From: Perognathus longimembris pacificus
Lineage: Eukaryota > Chordata > Mammalia > Rodentia > Heteromyidae
Reading direction: 5' to 3'
Assembly: GCF_023159225.1 (NCBI RefSeq)
Contig: NC_063172.1
Span: 42,599,832 to 42,663,831 of the forward strand
DNA length: 64,000 bases
Part shown: in pieces, positions 38,550 through 49,300 of the stretch
Layout: every line of letters begins with the position of its first letter
Position numbering within the stretch: the stretch's first letter is position 1
The notes under the pieces: generated by a model
The model's input: only the letters and a program-made list of their open reading frames with translations
The model's database searches: none
What the model was told of the DNA's origin: nothing
Made by a program: the position numbers and the translations under genes

Positions 38550-38552
<3 letters not shown>
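38338..38552 (+). mobile_element. Geo SINE that seeded a GAAA array
   Basis: Geo head (GGATTATGCCTGCAATCCTA), middle (TTATCTCCAACTAACCAAC) and 3' end (GACCTGAGTTCAAGC), running directly into GAAA repeats. The purine array evidently grew from this element's tail. Confidence 0.85.
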
Positions 38553-38628
<76 letters not shown>

Positions 38629-38657
38629 GAGAAGAAAGAAAGAAAGAAAGAAAGAAA

Positions 38658-38714
<57 letters not shown>

Positions 38715-39265
38715 GAGAAAGAAAGAAAGAGAGAAAGAAAGAGAGAGAGAAAGAGAAGAAAGAGAGAGAAAGAAAGAAAGAGAGAAAGAAAGAAAGAGAA
38801 GAAAGAAGAAAGAAAGAAAGAGAGAAAGAAAGAAAGAAGAGAAAAAGAGAGAGAGAAAGAAGAAAGAAAGAAAGAGAGAAAGAGAGAAAGAAGAAGAAAG
38901 AGAGAAAGAAAGAAAGAGAGAGAAGAAAGAGAGAAAGAAGAAAGAGAGAAAGAGAGAACGAGAAGAGAGAGAGAAAGAGATAAAGAGAGAAAGAAAGAAG
39001 AAAGAAAGAGAGAGAGAAAGAAGGAAAGAGAGAAAGAAAGAAAGAGAGAAGAAAGAAAGAGAGAAAGAAGGAAAGAGAGAAAGAGAGAACAAGAGAGAGA
39101 GAAAGAGAGAAAGAGAGAAAGAAAAGAAGGAAGGAAGGAAGGAAGGAAGGAAGGAAGGAAGGAAGGAAGGAAGGAGAGAGAAAGAGGGAGGGAGGGAAAT
39201 AGAGGGGGGAGAGGGAGGGAGGAAGAGGAGAGAAAGAGAGAGGGGAGGGAGAGAGGGAGGGAGAA

Positions 39266-39306
<41 letters not shown>

Positions 39307-39418
39307 CCAGAAAGGCAGATAGAAAGAGAGTAAGAAAAGGGGAGAATAAAAGGGAGAAAGAGAGAATAGAGAAAGAGAAAAAGAGAAAGAGAGAGGGAGA
39401 TAAAGAAAGCGGCAGAAG
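38550..39418. repeat. Purine-only array: GAAA, GGAA, GA and GGGA blocks
   Basis: Almost 870 bases with hardly any pyrimidine on the + strand. Order: GAAA blocks broken by GAGA and GAA (38,550-39,120), about 12 GGAA units (39,126-39,173), GGGA/GAGA sequence (39,174-39,270), pure GA (39,271-39,304), then mixed GA/GAAA to 39,418. Long ORFs of Lys/Arg/Glu or Ser/Leu/Phe on either strand are artefacts of the repeat. Confidence 0.97.
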
Positions 39419-39650
39419 GGGGCTGGGGATATAGCCTAGTGGCAAGAGTGCCTGCCTCAGATACACGAGGCCCTAGGTTCGATTCCCCAGCAACCACATA
39501 TACAGAAAACGGCCAGAAGCGGCGCTGTGGCTCAAGTGGCAGAGTGCTAGCCTTGAGCGGGAAGAAGCCAGGGACAGTGCTCAGGCCCTGAGTCCAAGGC
39601 CCAGGACTGGCCAAAAAAAAAAAAAAAAAAGAAAGAGGCAGAAGGAGTGA
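39419..39650 (+). mobile_element. IDL-Geo SINE, young subfamily, inside the purine array
   Basis: Full length and near identical to the copies at 1,569 and 2,576. AAAGCGGCAGAAG / AAAGAGGCAGAAG flank it, so it landed in the edge of the array after that had formed. Confidence 0.9.
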
Positions 39651-39824
39651 GAGGGAAGAAAGGAAAAATGAAGCAAAAAAGAAGGAAAGAGTAAATTGAA
39701 GTGATTAAATATTTAGTCAAAATGCCTCTAGTTTAAAATTTCAATCTATTAAATACTAAACAAAAATGGTGGTGTACTTGATCCACTATGTACATAGGAA
39801 AAGATAATATTGATTACTCTTTGA

Positions 39825-40165
39825 ATATGAAATGTACCCCTTCCCCCAGAGGCATGTATTGAAGAATTGGTTCCCAGCTGATGGTGCCATTTTAGAAGGC
39901 TCTAGAAACTTAAAGAGGTGGGGCCAAGTCAGAGGCAGTAGGTAACTTGCTTGGAGGCATGTCCTTGGGCAGTATATCTTGCCCTGTCTCTCAGGAGATG
40001 AACTGCTTTCCTCTGGCAATCCCTTTTTGCATGTTATTTCTGCCTTGCCACAGCCTAAAATCCAGATAACTGTTGAAACCTCTGAAACCAGGAATCAAAA
40101 ATTAAATCTTTCCTCTCTTGTTTTCACATATTATTTTGTCAAAACAAATAGAAGTCTAACACATA
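39825..40165 (+). mobile_element. MaLR-type LTR
   Basis: GAGGCATGTATTGAAGAATT, AGAGGTGGGGCCAAG, CATGTCCTTGGGCAGTATAT, and AAACCTCTGAAACCAGG followed by AATTAAATCTTTCC and GTCTAACAC: the sense order of a MaLR LTR. No internal region. Confidence 0.7.
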
Positions 40166-40878
40166 TTTATCAAGTCAAAAAGGAGAGTCCATTGCTCAGG
40201 GTATGTGCTGTGGGTAGCTCAGTAAGAGACAGATAAATAAAGTGGCAAAATAGAGTGGTAGATATTTTAGCTAGATATATGAATATAGAAACAGATGTGG
40301 AAATAATATTACATTGTTTTGGAAATTTTTCCAGTTTCAAAGACATAGCAATAACAATCTGAATAAAGGCTGTGCTGATTCACAGGTTCATAGGCCAGTA
40401 AATGAGGAAAAGGAAATGTCCAAAAGCTTTAGTACTTATTTCTGACTCCGGGGTTAAGACAGCTTTTGTTCTTAAAGTTGCAATTGTGTACTGTTTCAAA
40501 TTCTTAAAAATCTTATTGAGTACTGGAAATTGTGGAGATAATGTTTTCCCTTAAAGGTTTTAAAAAAAGAAATATCTGAAAGCATCCTTTCTCTAGATTT
40601 CTTGGGATGACCTGTGTTACTACAGACCCATCACTATTTGGGATATTCTACATATGAGGCACTAGGTTTGGTTTTGCTTTTCATTTTTTTCACACACTAC
40701 TATTATGTTTCTGTTAGTATAATTGATTTTAAAATGCAGATTATATACCTAAAGTTTAAATTATAATAAGTCACAAATTTTAAAAGTAATTTATTGAAAT
40801 TTCTATTCAATAAATAAAATTGCATTTTATTAGTTAATAATGAAAATATAATAATTCTAACAATATTGATAGTGTCAG

Positions 40879-40982
<104 letters not shown>

Positions 40983-41230
40983 CCATTGATTATAGGGCTT
41001 GAATTGTAGGGCTTGAACTCCGGGCCTGGGCATTGTCCCTCAGCTCTTCAGTTCAAGGTTAGCACTCTACCACTTGAGCCACAGCGCCAATTCTGGTTTT
41101 CTGGTGGTTTATTGGAGATAAGAATCTCAAGAGCTTTCCTTCCTAGGCTGGATTTGAACCACAATCCTTAGATCTCAACCTCCTGAGTAGTTAGGATTAC
41201 TGTCACCAGCGCCTGGCAGTTTCAGTTCTT
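40983..41230 (-). mobile_element. Geo SINE
   Basis: Complete antisense Geo ending TCACCAGCGCCTGGC. AGTGTCAGTTCT (before the CT run) and AGTTTCAGTTCT (after) are the probable target duplication. Confidence 0.85.
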
Positions 41231-41955
41231 TTACATAAGTAGTTTATATATTATTGTGGCCCAGATGAAAATTCCAATAAATATTACAACACCTGTCTTC
41301 TAATAGTAACATACTGTTTTAAGAAAGAAATCTTTAGATAAACAATAAAAATAGTTTCATTTGTAAATCATTCATTTCTGCAGAAAAACAACTAAAGGGT
41401 TTGTAACTTATATTTTTAGTCTACATAATGAGATCATCATTTCCAGAGAATAATTTCTTTTTCCAATTGCCTGAAACCAACACCATGGTAATTTGATTTA
41501 GATTGGAAAAATACAATCAGTCTCTTTTCAATTAAAAGACATATTTCATTTTCCAATATCTTCATTCTTCCTAAAACTCATTACAAACTGAACAATTTTA
41601 TTTAGTACAGACAACTTTAAAAGAAAACAATCAAAGGTAACCATACAATTGTGAAATTTAAAGTTGTCCAACCTTTTGGAAAGACATTTTATATTAGCAG
41701 GGTAAACTCCTGATTTTTGCCATGTTTCATGAAAGCAGAGAAACTATAGCTTATCTTCATAATTAATAATGATAAATTACTGCCAAAAGAATTTTTATGA
41801 GACCAAGTATATCAAGAAACACAATAATTATTGTTATGTGCTTACAGAGGAAAAAGGTCCAAGGAAAGTTCAAAAAAATTATATAATGCCAGATGTATGA
41901 AGTTTTAGTCATCAAAATGCCTTCCTCCAAATATATACTCTAAATTCAAGAAATT

Positions 41956-42015
41956 CTATTCTTCTGAAAATAATAAAGTATATTTTATTCTTCTGACAAT
42001 AATAAAGTGTATTAT
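41956..42015. repeat. 30-bp tandem duplication
   Basis: ATTCTTCTGAAAATAATAAA and ATTCTTCTGACAATAATAAA begin two neighbouring units. Confidence 0.75.
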
Positions 42016-42189
42016 TCCACACTAGATCTTAGATGTAAAATATTTAAATAAAGTTAATAAAGGAAAGAAAAAGACAATTTATACCTTGTAATTTCAAGCA
42101 TTTCATCAAGCACAAGAGTATAACTATATGTATGGTTATTTTCTTTCTGAGTTTCATCTATCTAGAATGGTTAATCTTTGCCTTATTTT

Positions 42190-42315
42190 TTATTATCCTT
42201 AAGTAGTTGTGCAAAGGGTTTTCAATTCCGCATGTCAGTTTATGAGTACAATGTATCTTGAGCAATGTCACCCCTTTCATAATTCTTCTCCTCTCTCCCA
42301 AATCCAGTCCCTTCT
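42190..42315 (-). mobile_element. Old L1 3' UTR fragment
   Basis: CTTAAGTAGTTGTGCAAAGG and CATGTCAGTTTATGAGTACA, same family as 1,118-1,250. Confidence 0.5.
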
Positions 42316-44397
42316 CTACCATTCGTTGCCTTAATGATGATGGATAAGGAGTATGAGGCAGGAAAAAAAAAGTAATTTATCTAAGATTACACCACTAGTT
42401 AACAGAACTTTAAGGGTTCTAAACCAGATGTCAATGAATAATGCCTCATCTACTGACATGATACTTCTTTCAGCCACTGTGCTATAACTTCCTCAAGTCA
42501 GCCACATCAAAGTCAACTCTGTATCCTCTAGTAAGCATGTAGGAATAATATAGAAGAATATCCATAGACTCATTTTAGAGAATGTGTTGCCAATACCTAT
42601 CATTATTTTGAGGGATCCTATTTTTTACCCAATAATTTACTTTTAGGAATCCATACTACAAAAATTCTTGCTATTCCCACTTACTTCATTACAGTTTTGC
42701 TTATTATTGTAAAAAAATAAGAACAACATTATACCTACAAATACGTGAATATTTCAGTACAGTATAGTGTATCACATCACAAAATCACATAAAACAATGA
42801 AACTGAGTGTGGTAAATCTGTATGTATTTATATAGAAAGATCTCTAAGATATATTTTAGGAGTAAAAATTAAATGCAATTCTAAAATGAATATGATTTCA
42901 TTTGTATAATTATGTTGGAAATGCAAGTAGATAATGAATAATAAAAGACAGCCAGCCTGGAGACATTGTCTTATGATGCCTCTGGAGAAAGACAGAGGAA
43001 CAAAAAGGAGAAATTGAGAAGCAGAGTGGGAGATGAAGATGTAGGTAGAGAAGGGAGGGGGGAGAAGAAAAAGAGAAAGGGAGGGGAGAAGAGGAGGGTA
43101 GAGGAGTAGAAATATTTTAAGAGATAGAATAATAAGACCTTCTTATAGTCCAATGTTACATTTATTTTGAATTTCTGAACATGGTTTTCATTTTTACTCT
43201 AAGAATACCAAGCTATACCACAGGTCCAAGACCAAGATTTAAATGTCTCCATGACTTCCTACTTGTCAGTCACCTGTAACTTCAAGGATCCTCTGTATTA
43301 CTGTAAGTTCTGATTTTAGCTGTTCATATGTCTTTTGTTGTTTTTCAGTAGTTCTTTGCAGATCTTATTGATTCTCTAACATTCTACTATGTAGTGTGAT
43401 CAACTAGTGAAGTCTGTAGAAGCTCCAGGACTTAATCTGTCACTACTGAACTAATTACAATGTCCATTTGACATTTACCATTTTAAAGCTCTTCCACTCT
43501 AATTACCTAATCTGACCTCACTGTAATGACAATCTGTGTTACTAAGAACAATTCAACAATAATGAAGTTCTGGTCTTCCCCCATTTTATACTAGTATAAA
43601 CACAATTTATAGATTTGTCAAGCATTTGCTGAGGGGTTTCTACAAGTCAGATTCTTATATTAGGTGTTATCAGGATAGAAAGATGAACCAAATTAGACAA
43701 AGATCATTCCCTGAATAAAATAAGCAGTCAGGGTATATTGTTAAGGGAAGTGGCAAATATTAATACATGTATATTCATAACACATTTAAATAAAAAGTTA
43801 ATAGGTATATTTACAAGTACAATAAAAGAAAGGACCACTTAGAGAGTAAAGACTCGAAAAAATGATTGTGACATCTATGGAACACAGAAGAAGAAACATT
43901 CCGTTAACTTTTGGGCATAAGCCTAAGAGGTATGCTTCTACTTTTTTTCTGTTCTCTTCCAAGAAAGGGAAAACTGGAGGGTACAACCAATAAGGTTTTT
44001 TGCCAGTAGACAGATGACTGGTTGTCCTCACCACTAAGCTGCTACAATGAAGTCAGCACTTCTACCACTGGATCAATAGAGGAACTACCCTTTCTCAGTT
44101 CTAGACACCACCTAATCTGAATTTCATTGGTTACAGATCCCAATGAAAATGTAACTAGGTCTTCATTGAGAGGTTCTCCAAATCTATTCCAACCTTTCTG
44201 TCAATTCTGCATATCTTTGCTTATCAAGTGGAATACTATCCAAATTCTTCTTCCTATACAGATTTGAATATATCCCATTATTGATCATCCCTCATTAGGA
44301 CTTTAACTCACCTTCAAGAGGACATTACTGTTTTTTTTCCAGCATTTGTGCTCTGTTTTTTCTTCCTAACAACTGTGTTTATGCAAGTGTGGGTGTG

Positions 44398-44662
44398 AGT
44401 GTTTATGTGCCAATACTGGGACTTGAACTCAAGGTTTGGATGTGGCTCCTTTGCTGTTTTATCTCAAGGCTAGCTCTCTGCACATGACTCACAGCTCTAC
44501 TTCTGACTTTTTTTCCTTTTTTTCTTTCTTTTTTTCCAGGTTAATTGGAGATAAATGTCTGAAGCACTTTTCTTACCTGGGCTGGCCTCAAACCACTATC
44601 CTCAGATCTCAGCCTCTTGAGTAGTTAGGATTACAGGTGTGGCCCACAAGTGCCTAACTTTA
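44398..44662 (-). mobile_element. Geo SINE
   Basis: ACTTGAACTCAAGGTTTGG, GGTTAATTGGAGATAAATG and AGATCTCAGCCTCTTGAGTA; a T/C-rich expansion interrupts it near 44,508-44,538. Confidence 0.8.
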
Positions 44663-44778
44663 ATAGCTTTTTATTTTAATTCAGATATCTATCTGCACAA
44701 CCCATGCAACCTTGGATAAAGCTAATTATTGCCTCAAAATTAGGCATACAAAATGACTGATTTAAGAAAGCAAATATA

Positions 44779-44992
44779 GGGCTGAGGATATAGCCTAGTG
44801 GCAAGAGTGCCTGCCTCGGATACACGAGGCCCTAGGTTCGATTCCCCAGCACCACATATACAGAAAACGGCCAGAAGCGGCGCTGTGGCTCAAGTGGCAG
44901 AGTGCTAGCCTTGAGCGGGAAGAAGCCAGGGACAGTGCTCAGGCCCTGAGTCCAAGGCCCAGGACTGGCCAAAAAAAAAGCAAATGTACTCT
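44779..44992 (+). mobile_element. IDL-Geo SINE, young subfamily
   Basis: Differs from the other young copies at very few positions. AAAGCAAATATA / AAAGCAAATGTA flanks. Confidence 0.9.
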
Positions 44993-45392
44993 ATTCCTTT
45001 GGCCAGAGATACTAGTATATTGTTGGGAGTGTGACTTAGTTTATTAGGGATAAATATCAGACTTAAATTTAGAATATTCAGACAGAAATTTTTTCTTACT
45101 AAATAAACAAGGAAATATATACACTTGATTACTATCAGCATCCATCCTACATCATAAGGCTAATTAACCACAGAAAGCAGAACGGAGTCATTAAGTCTTG
45201 CAATCAACCAAACCTAATATCTGTTCTACTTCTGTATTCTCTGGTAATTGAGCCAATAAATTTTCTTATTAATGTTTCAGCAATTTTAAGTCATAGATTC
45301 TATTGCTTATACTTCTAATATGATCTAATTCAAAACATAGTATTAAAGTGTGAAATTGACTGAGAGAAGCATGATAAAGAGTAACATTCTAG

Positions 45393-45715
45393 GGGCTGGG
45401 GATATGATATGGCCTAGTGGCAAGAGTGCTTGCCTCATATACATGAAGCCCTGGGTTTGATTCCCCAGCACCACATACATAGAAAATGGCCAGAAGTGGT
45501 GCTGTGGCTCAAGTGGCAGTGTGCTAGCCTTGAACAAAAGGAAGCCAGGGACAGTTCTCAGGCCCTGAGTTCAAGGCCCAGAACTGGCAAAGAAATAAAA
45601 TAAAAAGCTTCAGGACTGGCACAGTTAAAAAAAAAAAAAAAAGAAGAAGACGAAAGGCAGCATACAATATGTATACACCTTTCTTTAAAAAAAAATAACA
45701 AGAGTAACATTCTAG
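45393..45715 (+). mobile_element. IDL-Geo SINE with about 100 bases of extra 3' sequence
   Basis: The SINE body ends near 45,590 (GAACTGGCAAAG), but the exact direct repeat AGAGTAACATTCTAG lies at 45,378 and 45,701. Between the SINE end and the second repeat are an A-rich stretch, GGACTGGCACAG, a 16-base A run, about 45 bases of ordinary sequence, and a second A run. Confidence 0.8.
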
Positions 45716-45883
45716 GTTGAAAAGTTGGCCATCTTAATTGTAAGACTGAAAAAAATGGGTTAAACTAGCAGTTGTTGTAATGGGAAAGAAATATCCTATT
45801 ACAAACAAAACATTCTCCCAATGACACCACATTCTCTCTCCCTAAGTTTCTTCCGAAAGTTCCTGGGTGGTCTTGTGATTAGG

Positions 45884-45997
45884 CTAGTTCTCTGACTTTA
45901 ATTACTGATTTGCTATGTCCTTAAGACATGCAATACTTAGCTAGTTCTCTGACTTTTATTACTGATTTGCTATGTTCTTAAGACATGCAATAATTAG
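45884..45997. repeat. 57-bp tandem duplication
   Basis: Two adjacent 57-base units differ at three positions. Both contain TTACTGATTTGCTATGT and CTTAAGACATGCAATA. Confidence 0.95.
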
Positions 45998-46489
45998 CAA
46001 GTTGTTTTATCAGCTTTGAGTTTCAGATGCCATTCCAAGACAACATAGAAATCTTCCTTGTCACCCAGTTGTGCATCCTTATATTTATACTTATAGACAT
46101 AACTATACTAAATCTGTATCTATATCAATATACATGCTTATGTCTCTACTTGCATATACATGTCAATATGAATATCTAGATGTAAGTGTATGAATACAGT
46201 TGCATATACAAAATGTTACTGTTAAAATATAGGCTTATGATTAACAATATTACAGTATGTAAGTGTTAAATGAATAAAAAGTTCTTGCAATACTTTTAGG
46301 TCAAGCACTATTATTATTGTAGTAAAGCTAATATCAATAGAAAAATCTCAACTTAGGCTTGCTTATCACTAGAAAACTTGTCTCAGATAATTTCAAGTTC
46401 AGAAGCACAGTGGCCTTGAGTTGCAGTACAATCAAAGGCTCATGATATCTCCCAGATGCTTTATCTCTCCTTTTTTTCTATTTTTGTTA

Positions 46490-46620
46490 TCTTTCAGTAG
46501 TTGTGCAAAGGAGCTGTCATTCAAAAAAGCACTTTATGGAAACAGCACGACTTGATCAGTGTTACCACTTTGAACATTCTCCCCACCCCTTCAAACCCAC
46601 GCATATTTTATCCCTCTTTA
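46490..46620 (-). mobile_element. Old L1 3' UTR fragment
   Basis: TTCAGTAGTTGTGCAAAGGA and later CATTCTCCCCACCCCTTC, same family as 1,118-1,250. Confidence 0.45.
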
Positions 46621-46949
46621 TAACCCTCATATTGGCTTCAGTATAAAGTGACTCCCTTGAAGTTTTAAGATAATAACCAATGGCAGTCAGAAGTCTGTGC
46701 TTCCTTGTATATATTTAAGTGGAGAAAAGAGAATGTTTCTCCGTAGGACCAAGAAATAAGTTCTAGGAAGCTTGGGGACAATGCAGCCAGGAACAAAGCT
46801 TTAAGCTAAACCACAAAAGTGATCTCAGAACATGCTGTACCAACGTTTTAAGATACACCAAAAGCTGACATTTTAGAGCCTTTGATAATTTCTAACTTTA
46901 ACAAATACTTTATGTGTTGCAAATACCAGTTTGCAGAAAAATGTCTGAG

Positions 46950-47330
46950 CCAGAAAAATAGATTCTAGTAGCAGCTCTAACAGGCTTTGTGAAATTCCAT
47001 ACAAATCCTTTAATGACCAAATCTGTTTTTTTCTCTTATTTAATTTTATTTTGGTGCCAATTCTGGGGTCTGGGCACTGTCCAGGAGCTCAGGTCTAGCA
47101 CTTGAACCAAAGCCCCACTAGTGGATAATTGGAGATAATTGGAGTCTCAGTCTTTTCTGCCAGGGCTGTCTTTGAACCATGAGCCTCAGATCTCAGCCTC
47201 CTGAATAACTAGGATTACAGGTGTGAGCCACGGGAGCCCAGCCTTCCTCTTACTTTAAATAGTATATTCAAATAAGAAAATGGGATGATAATAAGGTCAT
47301 TTTCAATGCTGGTTATTGTATTCACTCATT
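46950..47330 (+). mobile_element. MIR relic split by a SINE
   Basis: AAATTCCATACAAATCCTTT is on the left and AATAAGAAAATGGGATGATA on the right of the Geo insertion; together they form a sense MIR core. Confidence 0.55.
47038..47245 (-). mobile_element. Geo SINE
   Basis: Antisense Geo with GGGCACTGTCCAGGAGCTC, ATAATTGGAGATAATTGGAG and an end at GTGAGCCACGGGAGCCCAGC. Confidence 0.8.
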
Positions 47331-49284
47331 TTGTTGGATAGGATGTAAATATACAGTACTCTGTTTTGCAAAAAAAAAAAAAAAAGAACATGCTGTACCA
47401 CTAAGCATTAGACCCTGTATCTCAGGCACCTATGTGGAAGTCACTTACCATTTTTATAGTGAGATGTGGGCTCTAATCTCTTACCAGGATTCATAGAACA
47501 GGAATGCTCAAGACACAGAGAAATTCAGAGAGTTGGAAGCCAATAAGGTTTGCTCCATAGTTATCACAGGAACTTCTGCCAAATAAGCAGCCCACATGCA
47601 AGGTGCTCCCTGTAGAAAGAGGACTGTGAACAAAACCAAAAGAGCTGGCTGTTAAGGACTCTGTTACACTTCAGGATTCAAGCAAACATGAAAAAACCTT
47701 CTTCGTTTCCATTAACAACTGAATGCTGCACTGTGGGTCTCTAGATCAGGTAGCATTGCTGGAAGACTTCCAGCTTGAAGCCACAGTGTCAATGTGTAAG
47801 TCAAGAGACACTGCGTTTCTAATCTCACTTAGGGCAAAGGCTAGTGTAGAGCTGTCAAGGCACGCGTGAATCAGCCAGCGGCAAAGACAGTGACAACAAC
47901 TCATCCAGCAACTGAGACAAGGAGCAAAAACCAGAACAGGTTACCTGGATCGTTGAATGTGCCCCTGCAGACTGAGAGAATACTCGGGAAAGAGTAGACT
48001 AGCATTTCTTAGCACAGAAATCAGGATTTACAAAGAGCAAGGAATGAGAATTCATGTTAAAATTCCAGTGTCTCCAGCACATATGGATTCCACTTACCAT
48101 TAAGGAAACATTTGACATCTTCCTGAAATCAGAGCTTTTAGGTGAAGGAAAAGTACATGTTTTTGCTTACTAATTTGCTTTCTTTTTTCCCCTATGGAAT
48201 GTATGAGATAAACTTTGTGGAAAGTTAGACAACCATATTTCTACAAGTTCTTTTCTTTCAGACATTAGAAGCTCGGCAACTCAAGATGTATTCTCTGAGA
48301 TGCTGTATTTGATGTCACAACCTTACGGTTGTTTCATTTTTCCTTGCCAGCCTTACTACATTAATCAATTTTATTTTCGTCAACAAATATAAAATATATA
48401 CCCAGCATAGATATCCAGCTATGTCTTACTTTTTTATGTTTATTGAATAAACATTTACTAGAATCCCATGTGGACAATGACTCTGCATTATCTTTTCACT
48501 AGGAAATTCTTGTCGGCTAAGGATAATAACTGGCATACAGGGTAGCACTCAAAAATATTTACTGAATAGAAATAAGATATTTCAACTCACATAAGCTAGA
48601 TACTTGAGGTCCTTTTATTCTAGAAATCATAAGTGGTTGAGGAGAAATTCCTCCAGTTGTAGGAAATGCCTACCTTGCAAATAGTAGGCTTTTGCAAGTA
48701 GTGGCAGCAGTAAATGGTGGGCAGCAAGAATCAGTCATTGGAGCTTTGCATCTGATCCCAGAGTTTCTGGGCCTCAGGATCAGATTTGAAACTTGCAGTA
48801 TTACAGCTATTTTGTGCTTCAGGCTAGGACCATGGTAGGAACTGTCTTCTAGCCACCAATCTCAGCCAATGCCGGATTGTGGTTCACGTTCACTACTGCC
48901 TGTCCTGATAAGCTCCTCCTCTGTCAATTTCAGCTGCTTCCAATCATCTTGATTCCTCACCTACATAGCAACCACATAGCATACTTAGCATCTGATGTGG
49001 CTGCCTCTCCATTGCTACTACCTCTGCTTCCTAGCCTAATGGTCAATCCATCGTTGGCTCTGCTGAAATAGCAGTTGCCTGTCAGCTTCTACTTTCACAG
49101 TCTTCTCTGATCACTGCTTTCAGCTCTGCTATGGAGTGGCTCTAACTGTTCTTCTTGCCTCTGCTGCCAGCTTTGCAACCACTTCTCTTTGTCTTAATGT
49201 TACCAACTCTGCCCCTCTACTAACGGTAAGAAGCAAAAGGACACAAGGAAGGCCACTACAAATATTTATTAGGCTTGTGGTGAA

Positions 49285-49300
49285 ACACCAGAGGGCAGCA
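49285..49300 (+). promoter_or_regulatory. CTCF-like motif
   Basis: ACACCAGAGGGCAGCA matches the CTCF core (CCACCAGGGGGCAGC) at most informative positions. It lies 4.4 kb before the SNX16 promoter, at the edge of the gene desert. Occupancy cannot be known from sequence. Confidence 0.5.

Larger units (their letters stand above)
46843..47384 (+). pseudogene. Retrocopy of an unidentified transcript
   Basis: A 542-base block ends in a 16-base A run and is bracketed by an exact 16-base direct repeat, AGAACATGCTGTACCA (46,827 and 47,385). That is the mark of L1-driven reverse transcription of an RNA. The block is neither an L1 nor a lone SINE. It contains MIR-like sequence, an antisense Geo SINE (47,038-47,245) and unique sequence. 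It has no ORF of note, so the source was probably a 3' UTR or non-coding RNA. AATATA, a weak poly(A) signal variant, lies about 20 bases before the A run. Confidence 0.7.

Noticed and set aside
38369..39614. Long ORFs of 204, 342 and 356 codons on both strands
   Set aside because: Simple-sequence artefacts of the GAAA/GGAA array and the adjoining SINE; composition is only Lys/Arg/Glu or Ser/Leu/Phe.
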